A stretch of DNA of 60,402 nt from Anaerococcus lactolyticus ATCC 51172 (lineage in GTDB: Bacteria; Bacillota; Clostridia; Tissierellales; Peptoniphilaceae): NCBI RefSeq assembly GCF_000156575.1, contig NZ_GG666047.1, positions 169,271-229,672 on the forward strand. Reading direction: 5' to 3'. The notes below the pieces were generated by a model. That model was given only the letters and a program-made list of their open reading frames with translations. It did not search any database and was not told the origin of the DNA. This document shows positions 28,956 to 37,796 of this stretch, in pieces. Positions within the stretch are counted from its first letter, which is position 1. Each line of letters opens with the position of its first letter. The translations under genes and the position numbers were made by a program.

Positions 28956-30233
28956 ATGGCGAAAAAAGAAATTTTAATTATTAAATCTAATGGACCTCTC
29001 AAGGGTGAGGTGAGCATATCGGGTGCGAAAAATTCAGCACTTCCTATTCTTGCTGCCTGCGTTTTAGGTACAGAAGAGATAATATTAGATGGGGTTCCTG
29101 AGCTTAAGGACGTGGAAATAATGGTGGAAGTCTTAAAGCATTTGGGTAGTGAGGTGAAATATCTTGACCAAAATACTTTAAGTATTAATTCAGCAAGCAT
29201 TAACACTTGCGAAACACCTTATGAATTAATGGATAAAATGAGAGCGTCCTTTGTAGTTATGGGTCCACTTTTATCAAGATTTCATGCTGCTCACACCAAG
29301 GCACCAGGAGGTTGTAATATTGGAAGTCGTCCAATAGACCTCCACTTAAAAGGATTCGAAGCCCTAGGAGCAGTAAATACTGTAAATGATGATGAAATTG
29401 CAATCGTTGCAAAGAATGGTCTTGTAGGCACAGAGATATACTTAGATTTTCCATCTGTTGGTGCTACTCAAAATATAATGATGGCTGCTTGCCTAGCAAA
29501 GGGAAAGACAACCTTAGAAAATGCTGCAAAAGAACCAGAGATAGTCGATCTTGCATCTTTCCTTTCAAAGATGGGAGCAAATATTAAGGGTGCAGGAACA
29601 TCTACAATTGTAATCGAAGGTGTAGAAAAACTTACTGGTACTCGCCACACTATTATCCCTGATAGGATAGAGGCAGCTACCTATATGACAGCTGCAGCTA
29701 TGACTAGGGGAGATGTTCTAATAAATAATGTTATCGGTTCTCATATTAGACCTGTTATAGCAAAACTTGTAGAAATGGGTGTTGATGTAGAAGAAATTGA
29801 GGATGAGGATAAGATAATTGTCAAGGCTCCAAAAAGATTAAAGTCAACTAATATTCAAACTCTCCCATATCCAGGTTTTCCAACAGATGCTCAAGCGCAA
29901 TTCATGGCACTTATGACAGTCTGTGAGGGAGAAAGTAGGATTCAAGAAACTGTTTTTGAAAATAGGTTTATGCATGTTGAAGAACTTATGAAAATGGGAG
30001 CTGTAATAGCTACATCTGGTAATAGGGCGACTATAGCAGGAGTTAAACAACTTCATGGTGCAGATGTAAGAGCAACCGACCTTAGAGCTGGCGCTGCCCT
30101 TGTTATGGCAGGTCTTGTTGCTAAGGGTACAACAAGAGTCTTTGATATATATCACATAGATAGGGGATATTCAAACCTTGTTGATAAATTGACCAAGCTT
30201 GGCGCTGATATAAAGAGAGTAACGGTAGATTAA
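28956..30233 (+). CDS. murA: UDP-N-acetylglucosamine 1-carboxyvinyltransferase (MurA)
   Basis: 425 residues. First committed step of peptidoglycan synthesis: adds enolpyruvate to UDP-GlcNAc. N-terminal GPLKGEVSISGAKNSALPIL near 10-29 and the catalytic loop TKAPGGCNIGSRPIDLHLK with Cys120, the residue attacked by fosfomycin, so the enzyme is expected to be drug-sensitive in that respect. The EPSP-synthase-like repeats are complete. Co-oriented with upp and recD2. Confidence 0.95.
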   Translation: MAKKEILIIKSNGPLKGEVSISGAKNSALPILAACVLGTEEIILDGVPELKDVEIMVEVLKHLGSEVKYLDQNTLSINSASINTCETPYELMDKMRASFVVMGPLLSRFHAAHTKAPGGCNIGSRPIDLHLKGFEALGAVNTVNDDEIAIVAKNGLVGTEIYLDFPSVGATQNIMMAACLAKGKTTLENAAKEPEIVDLASFLSKMGANIKGAGTSTIVIEGVEKLTGTRHTIIPDRIEAATYMTAAAMTRGDVLINNVIGSHIRPVIAKLVEMGVDVEEIEDEDKIIVKAPKRLKSTNIQTLPYPGFPTDAQAQFMALMTVCEGESRIQETVFENRFMHVEELMKMGAVIATSGNRATIAGVKQLHGADVRATDLRAGAALVMAGLVAKGTTRVFDIYHIDRGYSNLVDKLTKLGADIKRVTVD

Positions 30234-30235
30234 TA

Positions 30236-32392
30236 ATGAAATTAGAAGGCATAGTAACTAACATTAGGTATAGGAATGATGAGAGCGGATATAGCGTAAT
30301 GACGCTTGAAACTCTTGATTCTGATATAACTATTGTTGGAACTATGCCTTTTTTTAATGAAGGCGACAGGATAGAAGTTGAAGGTGAATTTACCTACCAT
30401 GATAAATATGGTGAGCAAATAAATGTAAAAAACGTTATACTTAAAAAACCTTCCGACAAAGAATCTATAATTAAATATCTTTCTAGTGGTAATATCAGAG
30501 GGGTAGGCAAGAAGACAGCTGAGGCAATTTATGCTGTTTTTGGCAATGAGTCTTTAGATGTTTTATATAAAAATCCTGATAAACTTTTAAAGGTTGAGGG
30601 CATAGGTAGAAAGAAGTTAGGAGATATAAAATTATCTGCAGAAGAAACAAGAGATTCAAGGAGGAGTTTGGAATTTCTCCAAGGTCTTAGAATTTCTTAT
30701 AACTTAGCGATGAAAATTTATAATAAGTATGGTGAAAATACAGTTGATATTGTTAAATCCAATCCTTATAAACTAATAGAAGATATTAAAGGTATCGGTT
30801 TTACAATGGCAGATAGTTTAGCTAGAAACATGCAAATGGAGATAAATTCTGCCTTTAGGATATCAGCTGGTCTTACTTATGTAATTGAAAACGAGGCTGA
30901 TTTTAACGGTCACACTAGCCTTGAGATGTCATACCTCATTGATGAAGCATCAAAACTTTTAAAAGCTGATAAAAATTTAATAGAAGATCAAATTCAAGAA
31001 GATTTATTATCTGGAAAACTGGAACTTGTAGAAATTGAGGGCAAATCTTATGTTTATTCCAGAAGTCTTTACAAGGCTGAAAAATCTGTTGCAATGTCGC
31101 TTGCAAAAAAAATAAGTGAAGCTTATATTTTCGATGTAGAAATAAATGAAGATTTAAGGGCTTATTCCGATGAGCAAAAAGAAGCGATTGAAGGTGCTTT
31201 TGCCAATATGCTTTTAGTTATAACAGGAGGGCCTGGCACAGGTAAAACTACAATAATAAACGCTATTACAACTATCCTCGAAAAAAATGGTTTATCCTTT
31301 GCTCTAGCTGCACCAACAGGCAGGGCTGCTAAGCGTATGCAAGAAGCTACTGACAGCGAAGCTAACACTATCCATAGGCTAGTAGGTATTAGGCCAGATA
31401 TGCCAATAGCTGAATATAATGAAGAAAATCCAATTGAAAAAGACTACATAATAGTAGATGAAATGAGCATGGTTGATATTTTCCTTATGAAAAATTTACT
31501 AGATGCTGTTGGAGAATCTACAGCTCTAATCTTAGTTGGAGATAGTGATCAGTTACCATCTGTGGGTCCTGGAAATGTTTTATCTGATATTCTAGATTCG
31601 CCTGCAAAATCAATTAGACTTAAAAAAATTTTTAGGCAGGCAGGAGAGTCAAATATTATAATAAATGCCCATAGGATAAACGAAGGCAAATACCCGGTAT
31701 TGAATCAACCGAATAAGGATTTTTTCTTTATAGATACAAGTGGAGAAGACTTTAAAAAAGATTTATTGAGTTTGATAAAGGACAGGTTGCCAAATTTTTA
31801 TAAGTTTGACCCTGTAAAGGATATAGAAGTCCTTGCCTTATCAAGAAAGACAAGTTGGGGAGTAGATTCAATTAATAAATCTATCCAAGAGGTCATAAAT
31901 AAAGAAAAATTATTTTTAAAAATAAATGATAGGCTCTTTAAACTCCATGATAAGGTTATGCAAATAAGAAATAACTATGATTTAAAGGCCATAAACAACG
32001 TTACAAACTATGATGGGGTTTATAATGGTGATATTGGTATCATAATTGATATCGATACAAATGAGGAGAGTATCAAGGTAGAATTTGATGATGGAAAAAT
32101 AGTTAATTACAAAAAAGAAGATGTAAAAGACTTAGATTTATCCTATGCTATCACAGTGCATAAGTCGCAAGGTTCTGAGTTTAAATGTGTAATCATTCCA
32201 ATGATGCAAGTTGCACCTATGCTATTAACCAGGAACCAACTTTACACTGCTGTGACCAGAGCTAAAAAGCTTGTTATTTTGCTGGGGGATAAGCTTTATA
32301 TTAAAAAAATGGTTGACAACAATAGGTCAAATGACAGAAATTCAAATCTTTCTTATTGGATAAGTGAAATGGAGAAAATCCTTGCTGATTGA
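30236..32392 (+). CDS. recD2: RecD2-type ATP-dependent DNA helicase
   Basis: 718 residues, SF1B helicase of the RecD2/YrrC family that works without RecBC. N-terminal OB-like domain, helix-hairpin-helix region (GNIRGVGKKTAEAIY near 83-97, KVEGIGRKKL near 120), Walker A VITGGPGTGKTTII near 323-336, Walker B IIVDEMSMVDI near 405-415, and a C-terminal SH3-like/UvrD-like part (AITVHKSQGSEF near 640-651, YTAVTRAKKLV). It likely acts in replication-associated repair. It begins three bases after murA and runs into comF. Confidence 0.94.
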   Translation: MKLEGIVTNIRYRNDESGYSVMTLETLDSDITIVGTMPFFNEGDRIEVEGEFTYHDKYGEQINVKNVILKKPSDKESIIKYLSSGNIRGVGKKTAEAIYAVFGNESLDVLYKNPDKLLKVEGIGRKKLGDIKLSAEETRDSRRSLEFLQGLRISYNLAMKIYNKYGENTVDIVKSNPYKLIEDIKGIGFTMADSLARNMQMEINSAFRISAGLTYVIENEADFNGHTSLEMSYLIDEASKLLKADKNLIEDQIQEDLLSGKLELVEIEGKSYVYSRSLYKAEKSVAMSLAKKISEAYIFDVEINEDLRAYSDEQKEAIEGAFANMLLVITGGPGTGKTTIINAITTILEKNGLSFALAAPTGRAAKRMQEATDSEANTIHRLVGIRPDMPIAEYNEENPIEKDYIIVDEMSMVDIFLMKNLLDAVGESTALILVGDSDQLPSVGPGNVLSDILDSPAKSIRLKKIFRQAGESNIIINAHRINEGKYPVLNQPNKDFFFIDTSGEDFKKDLLSLIKDRLPNFYKFDPVKDIEVLALSRKTSWGVDSINKSIQEVINKEKLFLKINDRLFKLHDKVMQIRNNYDLKAINNVTNYDGVYNGDIGIIIDIDTNEESIKVEFDDGKIVNYKKEDVKDLDLSYAITVHKSQGSEFKCVIIPMMQVAPMLLTRNQLYTAVTRAKKLVILLGDKLYIKKMVDNNRSNDRNSNLSYWISEMEKILAD

Positions 32393-33011
32393 TTATTTAT
32401 TTTTAGATAAAAATACCTGCACCTTTTGCCAGAGCGAATATATTTATAAGTATGGACTTTGTAGGGATTGTTTTGATAAATTAGACTTCGTAGATAATAA
32501 ATTTCTAATTGGAGATTATGATTGTTATTCTATTTACTTTTACAATGAATTTTTCAAAAGACTTATTGGTCTTTATAAGTTTGAACGAAAGACAGAATTT
32601 TCAAAAATATTCTCAAAGATGATTTACGACTATGGGATAGAGAAAAATATTTTTGATGTAGATTATATTTTGCCGGCTCCATCTTCAAGAAAAACTCTAC
32701 TACATAGGGGATTTGACCATATTAGGATGATCACTGATGATTTTATCGAAAAAATTGGCCCAGTTTATCTGGATGGATTTTCAAAAGTTAAGGATACCAA
32801 GGCCCAGCACGATTTGGGTAAGGAAGAAAGGTCTAAAAATTTAATAGGTGCTTTTAAATTTGACAAAGACCTGACTGGGAAATCGGTATTGATAATTGAT
32901 GATCTAGTTACAACTGGCAATACTTCATTAGAGATTATAAAAGTTTTGGGAAAAGCGAATGTAAAAGATATAAAGATCCTAGCCCTAGCTTCTGAAAGAA
33001 GGGTACTATAA
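32382..33011 (+). CDS. comF: ComF family phosphoribosyltransferase-like protein
   Basis: About 209 residues. ComF proteins act in uptake or processing of transforming DNA. A zinc-ribbon-like Cys set (CTFCQSEY then LCRDCFDKLD) opens the protein, and a type I PRTase domain closes it with VLIIDDLVTTGNTSLEI near 170-186. The TTG at 32382 is chosen because GGAG sits seven bases before it; a GTG at 32364 is an alternative six residues longer. It overlaps the recD2 end by 11 bases. No other competence gene is nearby. Confidence 0.88.
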   Translation: MLIDYLFLDKNTCTFCQSEYIYKYGLCRDCFDKLDFVDNKFLIGDYDCYSIYFYNEFFKRLIGLYKFERKTEFSKIFSKMIYDYGIEKNIFDVDYILPAPSSRKTLLHRGFDHIRMITDDFIEKIGPVYLDGFSKVKDTKAQHDLGKEERSKNLIGAFKFDKDLTGKSVLIIDDLVTTGNTSLEIIKVLGKANVKDIKILALASERRVL

Positions 33012-33047
33012 AAGCCAAGAAATCACTTGATTTCCTGGCTTATTTTT
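33011..33047. terminator. Bidirectional terminator between comF and the SCIFF maturase
   Basis: AAAGCCA-GAAATCA and TGATTTC-TGGCTT pair around a tight loop, with T-rich and A-rich flanks. Confidence 0.8.
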
Positions 33048-34428
33048 ATGCTTGTTCTGTTTCGGTTTGCTTCATAAATTCATATATTTTGATTGCAAGA
33101 GCCATTTCAATTCTTTTTTTAAAGAGTTTGCATGAGTAATCGTGGGTGTGGTTTAAATCGCCTGTAGCATTGTAGTTATTTGCTGCACAGCCTCCAGAAC
33201 AATACATGCTTGCCCAACACTGTCTACATTCAGATTTTGAATAGCAATTGCAGGTCTTAAATTGGTTTACAAGGTCTTTATTTTTCACTCCTTCAAAAAT
33301 ATTTCCTATTTTAAACTCATCGTTACCTACAAATTGGTGGCAAGGGTAGAGGTCTCCAGTTGGAGTTACTGCCATGTATTCTGTTCCTGACCCACAGCCT
33401 GATAGCCTCTTGTGGATGCAAGGACCATTTTCAAGGTCAATCATATAGTGGTAGAAGATAAATTTATCGTCTTTGTCTATTGCTTCCATCATCATATCTG
33501 CAAGTTTTTCGTATTGGTCAAAAAGAATAGGAAGATGTTCTTCCTTTAGGGCGTATTCATTATCAGGGCTGCCTACAACTGGCTCAAGCGAAGTACGTTT
33601 GAAACCAAGGTCTAGGTAGGTTTTGATATCTTCTGTAAAGTCTAAGTTGTTTGCTGTATAGGTACCTCTCATGTAGTATCCCTTATCACCACGTTTTTCG
33701 ACTAGCCTTTGGAATTTTGGCACGATTAGGTCAAAAGAACCAGTACCTGCGAGAGTTTTTCTAAAGTGGTCGTGCTTATCTTTTCTACCATCTAAGGATA
33801 ATACAACATTTTTCATGTTTTCATTCAAATAATCGATAGTATCGTCATTTAATAGTAGACCATTTGTAGTTAGGGTGAAGTTAAAGTGTTTATTAAATTC
33901 TTCCTCCTTGCTTCTAGCATAATCAACCGTATATTTTACGACATTGAGATTCATTAAAGGCTCTCCACCGAAAAAGTCTATGTCGAGGTTGTGGTGTCTA
34001 CCAGAATTTTCTAGTAAAAAGTCAATCGCCATTTTAGCAACTTCCTTAGTCATGATTGCATCCGGACCGTGGTACTTGCCACCCTTGGCAAAACAGTAAT
34101 CGCAAGTGAAGTTACAGGTGTGAGCAACGTTTAGGCAAAGTGCCTTTATATTAGTTGGTTTTTTTGTAACATCTATAGCTAGGTCCTTAAAAGCATCATC
34201 AGTGAAAAGTTGACCTGTAGAAATTAAGTCACAAACCTCATCAAAGGCTGCTTCAATCTCTTCATCACCAAGATTGTACTTATTTTTTATCTTAGTTTTA
34301 AGCTCTTCAATTTCTATATTCTTATAATTTTCTATAATATCGTAGGTGACGTCATCAACTAAATGGACCGACCCACTGTATATATCTAAAACAATATTAA
34401 AACCCTTAGCTTTATATTGGTGTATCAT
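33046..34428 (-). CDS. scfB: SCIFF peptide radical SAM maturase
   Basis: 460 residues from the ATG at 34428. It uses SAM and a [4Fe-4S] cluster to form thioether cross-links in the SCIFF peptide, whose gene lies just upstream. N-terminal RiPP-recognition-like segment (about 1-85), radical SAM motif CNFTCDYCF with Cys105, Cys109 and Cys112, then FFGGEPLMNL, and a C-terminal SPASM domain with many Cys (CGSGTEYMAV, YPCHQF, CNCYSKSECRQCWASMYC, GGCAANNY) for two auxiliary clusters. AAGGAG stands five bases before this ATG; an in-frame ATG nine codons earlier (34455) lies upstream of the likely transcription start, since a minus-strand TATAAT is at 34464-34459. Confidence 0.95.
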   Translation of the reverse strand: MIHQYKAKGFNIVLDIYSGSVHLVDDVTYDIIENYKNIEIEELKTKIKNKYNLGDEEIEAAFDEVCDLISTGQLFTDDAFKDLAIDVTKKPTNIKALCLNVAHTCNFTCDYCFAKGGKYHGPDAIMTKEVAKMAIDFLLENSGRHHNLDIDFFGGEPLMNLNVVKYTVDYARSKEEEFNKHFNFTLTTNGLLLNDDTIDYLNENMKNVVLSLDGRKDKHDHFRKTLAGTGSFDLIVPKFQRLVEKRGDKGYYMRGTYTANNLDFTEDIKTYLDLGFKRTSLEPVVGSPDNEYALKEEHLPILFDQYEKLADMMMEAIDKDDKFIFYHYMIDLENGPCIHKRLSGCGSGTEYMAVTPTGDLYPCHQFVGNDEFKIGNIFEGVKNKDLVNQFKTCNCYSKSECRQCWASMYCSGGCAANNYNATGDLNHTHDYSCKLFKKRIEMALAIKIYEFMKQTETEQA

Positions 34429-34458
34429 AAAATCTCCTTCATATGTAAAATCCATAAT

Positions 34459-34464
34459 ATTATA
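34459..34464 (-). promoter_or_regulatory. -10 box for the SCIFF maturase gene
   Basis: TATAAT on the minus strand; a weak TTTATA lies 15 bp upstream. It gives the maturase its own start site below the terminator of the peptide gene. Confidence 0.5.
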
Positions 34465-34496
34465 CTTATCTACTAGGATTATAAAAGTATTAAATA

Positions 34497-34529
34497 GAAA
34501 AAACTTACCTACATATATGTAAGTAAGTC
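34497..34529 (-). terminator. Terminator between SCIFF peptide and maturase genes
   Basis: On the minus strand, ACTTACTTACATATATGTAGGTAAGT folds into a long stem with one mismatch, followed by TTTTTT. It should hold back most transcription from the peptide gene, giving more precursor than enzyme. Confidence 0.75.
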
Positions 34530-34546
34530 ATTAAATAGAGATTTTC

Positions 34547-34699
34547 CTATTTATTTTCTTTTTTGCTAACACATTCTTGGTTGGCAACTCCGCAAGATGT
34601 TTTACAAGCAGATTGGCAAGATGTTTGGCATTCGCCACAACCACCATCTTTTTGACTCTTGTGAAGATTTCTTGTGTTAAGTGTAAGTATTCTTTTCAT
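34547..34699 (-). CDS. scfA: SCIFF (six cysteines in forty-five residues) precursor peptide
   Basis: 50 residues, too short for most gene finders. It begins MKRILTLNTRNLHKSQKDGG and carries exactly six cysteines, at 21, 24, 28, 32, 36 and 43, in the GCGECQTSC...CKTSCG pattern of the SCIFF family. It is the ribosomally made substrate of the radical SAM enzyme encoded next downstream, which links a cysteine to a neighbouring residue by a thioether. The product's biological role is unknown. RBS AAGGAG precedes ATG by 8 bases, inside a small CTTATCGATAAG palindrome (34711-34722). Confidence 0.95.
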   Translation of the reverse strand: MKRILTLNTRNLHKSQKDGGCGECQTSCQSACKTSCGVANQECVSKKENK

Positions 34700-34744
34700 A
34701 TTAAAATCTCCTTATCGATAAGAATTTCTTATTCAACTAATATA

Positions 34745-36097
34745 TTAACAGTTTTCATCCATTTTGTCAATCAAGACTGCAATAGAAGTACCATCAAGAT
34801 TTAGCTTTATATTGTTTTTTTGTAGGTTTTCCATATTCTCTAAGACCTTAGAATCGATAAGCTCCCCAGGCGCTAGGATTGGAATTCCAGGTGGGTAGGC
34901 GTAGATGAAATTACTAGCGACTCTGACTTTAGAATTTTTTATATCAATTAATTTTGCTTGCATATCTATGGCCTCATATAGGTCGTAAACTTTTTTAGGG
35001 TTGTGGTAGGTAAATTTGAAAGAATTTTCGGATTTTTCTATGGCCTTATCAATTTTTATTAGGGCATTTTTAAGCCTTATAAAGCCCTCATCAGTATCAT
35101 ATATACTTGCTATTAATAGAGCATAGGAAGGGTAGGCCATTTCTATTTCGATTTTTTCCTTTTTTAATAAGTCTCCTAGGGTTTTTCCATTTATATTAGT
35201 ATTTTTAGTTGAAATTAATATTTTTGACCTGTCTTTATTGGTTGAATCATATAAGCTTAAGTTTTTTAATTTTAGGTTATAAAGATCTCTTAGTCTAGGC
35301 TTTAATTCTTGGTTCAAATTTTCTAATTCACTTATATTTTCTAAAATATAAGCAATTGATTGTAAAATTAGGTAAGAAGGAGATGAAGTTTGAAAGATGG
35401 CCATGGCAAACCTCAAATCTTTTATCATAGTGTCATCGTTAATTAAAACTGCAGCTCCTGGAGTGAGGGCCGGTAGGTTTTTGTGAAAGGAAGTTATGGC
35501 TATATCAAAGGCATTTTTATATGCTCCTGTTAAAAATAAGTGAGACCCGTGCGCCATATCTAAAATGAGTTTTGCTTTGTATTTTTTACATATCTTATAA
35601 ATTTTTTCTATATCTAAAATATATCCCTCATAAGATGGTGATGTCACCACAACAGCCGAGTAGGTTTTATTTTTTAATTTATCTTCTAAGTCTTCAAAAG
35701 AAATATCGACTATGGCTCCGATATCATTTGTCTTTACGCCAAGGTAGTCGACTTTTAACTTATTAATTAGGCAAGCATTGTAAACCGCCTTGTGGGATGA
35801 CCTTTGGATTAGGATATTTTTATTATTTTGGCTTAAGGATCTAATGCTAGCTAAGATTCCAGAAGTAGACCCATTTGTAGAAATTATCGCATCTTTTACA
35901 TCGTATATTTCTGCAATTTTCTTTTCCATTTCGACAAAAACTTCTTTGGGGTCATTTAGGTTGTCAAGCCCATCTATTTCTGTAAAATCTCTTCCGTAGC
36001 CAAGTTTTGGATTTAAAAGCTTTGACCTCTTGTGACCTGGCATGTGGAAGGGATAGTAATTTTCTTTAAGGTAATCGTCAATAATTTTATTTAACAT
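34745..36097 (-). CDS. Orn/Lys/Arg decarboxylase family PLP enzyme
   Basis: 450 residues, fold-type I PLP enzyme of the Orn/Lys/Arg decarboxylase group (SpeA/YaaO-like, short form). MPGHKRSK near 19-26, then GSTSGILASIRSL near 76-88 for phosphate binding, LILDMAHGSHLFLTG near 170-184 and the PLP-lysine in ITSFHKNLPALTPGA near 195-209. The C-terminal decarboxylase domain ends with YPPGIPILAPGELI. It likely decarboxylates an amino acid to a polyamine, but lysine, arginine or ornithine cannot be told apart here. Its own RBS is GGAGGAC. The stop is near the SCIFF region but no shared operon is evident. Confidence 0.87.
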   Translation of the reverse strand: MLNKIIDDYLKENYYPFHMPGHKRSKLLNPKLGYGRDFTEIDGLDNLNDPKEVFVEMEKKIAEIYDVKDAIISTNGSTSGILASIRSLSQNNKNILIQRSSHKAVYNACLINKLKVDYLGVKTNDIGAIVDISFEDLEDKLKNKTYSAVVVTSPSYEGYILDIEKIYKICKKYKAKLILDMAHGSHLFLTGAYKNAFDIAITSFHKNLPALTPGAAVLINDDTMIKDLRFAMAIFQTSSPSYLILQSIAYILENISELENLNQELKPRLRDLYNLKLKNLSLYDSTNKDRSKILISTKNTNINGKTLGDLLKKEKIEIEMAYPSYALLIASIYDTDEGFIRLKNALIKIDKAIEKSENSFKFTYHNPKKVYDLYEAIDMQAKLIDIKNSKVRVASNFIYAYPPGIPILAPGELIDSKVLENMENLQKNNIKLNLDGTSIAVLIDKMDENC

Positions 36098-36183
36098 ATG
36101 TCCTCCACTAATATTATAGCTTAACTTAAAAATTTTGTAAGGTAAATTATTCTTTTGGGTGTATGATAAGTCTAGGTGATAAA

Positions 36184-37056
36184 ATGGAAAATAAATTTAT
36201 TAGAATAATAAAATCAATAATTATATTTTTGCTTTTTGTTGTTGTATTTGCAGCTGGTTTTCTTTTATTAGGTTTTTTTAAGGGCCAAAATATTGATAAT
36301 CCTTTAGCTGATATAGTAGGGCAAAAAGATGAGTCTTTAATTTTGCTTGCAGGTGTTGATTCAACTGGTGAAGATACAGGGACAAGGACAGATACCCTCA
36401 TGCTTATTAAGGCTAATAGTAAAGATAATTCGGTAGATATGATTTCTATTCCAAGAGATTCCTATGTATCTATAAACGGAAAAATGGATAAGATTAATGC
36501 AGCCCACTCTTATGGTGGGATTGATTTAACTATGGATGTTGTTAGGAATTTCTTAGGCATTAACTTGGATAAATACATGGTCATATCTTTTGAAGCTGTT
36601 ATTAAGGGAATTGATGCACTTGGTGGTATGGATGTAGATGTAAGCGATAAAGTCGGTGCTGCTATGGGTATAAGCCCGGGAGTCCACAAGATGACAGGAG
36701 ATCAAGTGCTTAGTTATGTAAGATTTAGGAAAGGCTATCAAAATGCTGATCTTGGAAGGATTAATACCCAACAGGATTTTCTAAAGCAATTCATAAAAGA
36801 ATCCAGCAAGATAGAAAATTTGCCAAAACTACCTAAAGTTTATCAGGCTATGAAACCATATATTAAAACAAACATGAGTCTTAAAGAACTATCATCACTT
36901 GCCATGAAATTTAAATCAGTCGATTCATCAAAATTAAATTCGGTAAGGCTTGAGGGTGAGGGTTTTAATATGGGAGGCATCTCATATTATAAAATTTATC
37001 CAGAGTCAATAGAAAATATAAGGACTACTTACTTAAATTCATTTTTAAGAAATTAG
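36184..37056 (+). CDS. LCP (LytR-CpsA-Psr) family cell-wall ligase
   Basis: 290 residues from the ATG at 36184. LCP enzymes attach wall teichoic acids, capsule or other glycopolymers from lipid carriers to peptidoglycan outside the membrane. One N-terminal membrane helix (about 9-30) is followed by the LCP domain: TGTRTDTLMLI near 66-76, MISIPRDSYVSI near 88-99 (catalytic Arg/Asp), KINAAHSYGG near 105-114, VRFRKGYQNADLGRINTQQ near 173-191. AGGTGAT lies just before this ATG; the ATG at 36163 has no RBS. It is divergent from the decarboxylase. Confidence 0.92.
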   Translation: MENKFIRIIKSIIIFLLFVVVFAAGFLLLGFFKGQNIDNPLADIVGQKDESLILLAGVDSTGEDTGTRTDTLMLIKANSKDNSVDMISIPRDSYVSINGKMDKINAAHSYGGIDLTMDVVRNFLGINLDKYMVISFEAVIKGIDALGGMDVDVSDKVGAAMGISPGVHKMTGDQVLSYVRFRKGYQNADLGRINTQQDFLKQFIKESSKIENLPKLPKVYQAMKPYIKTNMSLKELSSLAMKFKSVDSSKLNSVRLEGEGFNMGGISYYKIYPESIENIRTTYLNSFLRN

Positions 37057-37094
37057 GAAATGGGTATAATAGATATGTATAAGATGGAGGAGAT

Positions 37095-37613
37095 ATGGAT
37101 ATTAAATCATTAATAAGAGTAATAGAAGATTACCCGGAAAAGGGCATATCCTTTAAGGATATAACAACCCTATTAAAAAATAAGGATGGTTTTAGAGAAA
37201 CCATAGACTTATTAGAGCAAAAACTTCAAGGCTATGACTTTGATTATATAGCAGGTGTTGAATCTAGAGGCCTAATCTTTGGTGCACCCCTAGCTGATAG
37301 ATTAAACAAGGGGTTCATTCCAATAAGAAAACCTGGGAAACTACCTGGTGAAATTGAAAAAGTTAGCTATGATTTAGAATATGGTACAAATGAGTTAGAA
37401 ATTCATAGAGATGCCCTTAAAAAGGGTGATAAGGTTGTAATTATCGATGACCTTATAGCTACAGGTGGGTCTGCAAAGGCTGCTGCTAAACTAGTGGAAG
37501 CTATAGGCGGAGATGTAGTATGCTTTGAATTTTTAATTGAACTAACATCTCTAAAGGGCAGGGAAGTTCTAAAGGACTATGATGTTATATCTATAGTTGA
37601 ATACGATCATTAA
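37095..37613 (+). CDS. apt: Adenine phosphoribosyltransferase
   Basis: 172 residues, full length. Salvages adenine to AMP. Adenine-side motif FDYIAGVESRGLIFGAPLAD near 49-68 and PRPP-binding VVIIDDLIATGGSAKAA near 114-130. GGAGGAGAT RBS; a TATAAT at 37064 suggests its own promoter, and a perfect hairpin terminator follows. Confidence 0.97.
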   Translation: MDIKSLIRVIEDYPEKGISFKDITTLLKNKDGFRETIDLLEQKLQGYDFDYIAGVESRGLIFGAPLADRLNKGFIPIRKPGKLPGEIEKVSYDLEYGTNELEIHRDALKKGDKVVIIDDLIATGGSAKAAAKLVEAIGGDVVCFEFLIELTSLKGREVLKDYDVISIVEYDH

Positions 37614-37622
37614 ACTAAAAAC

Positions 37623-37650
37623 AAAGAGATTTCAAATTGAAATCTCTTTT
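37623..37650 (+). terminator. Terminator of apt
   Basis: Perfect AAAGAGATTTCA/TGAAATCTCTTT stem with a three-base loop. Confidence 0.8.
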
Positions 37651-37723
37651 CAAATGCTTGAATTTACGAGCCCTTACATAGATAAAAAAATAAATATTTG
37701 CATTAAATAGTTTAAAATTACAC

Positions 37724-37751
37724 TTGAAATGGTCGTAGGACAACGTATAGT
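37724..37751 (+). promoter_or_regulatory. Promoter of the dnaJ-like/clpB operon
   Basis: TTGAAA at 37724-37729, 16-bp spacer, TATAGT at 37746-37751. The CtsR-like operator starts nine bases downstream. Confidence 0.6.
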
Positions 37752-37759
37752 ACTATTAA

Positions 37760-37776
37760 GGTCAGAGATGGTCAAA
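37760..37776 (+). promoter_or_regulatory. CtsR-like heat-shock operator
   Basis: GGTCAGAGATGGTCAAA closely matches the CtsR heptad repeat (GGTCAAA-NAN-GGTCAAA; one base differs in the first heptad). It lies over the expected transcription start of the operon, where CtsR binding would block transcription until heat or protein stress. No ctsR gene is in the window. Confidence 0.7.
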
Positions 37777-37796
37777 GAAATAAGATGGAGGTAGAT

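Noticed and set aside
34577-34804. 75-residue plus-strand ORF across the SCIFF gene
   Set aside because: It is the antisense of the SCIFF peptide gene and runs into the decarboxylase 3' end; the minus strand has the RBS, the family cysteine pattern and the maturase partner.
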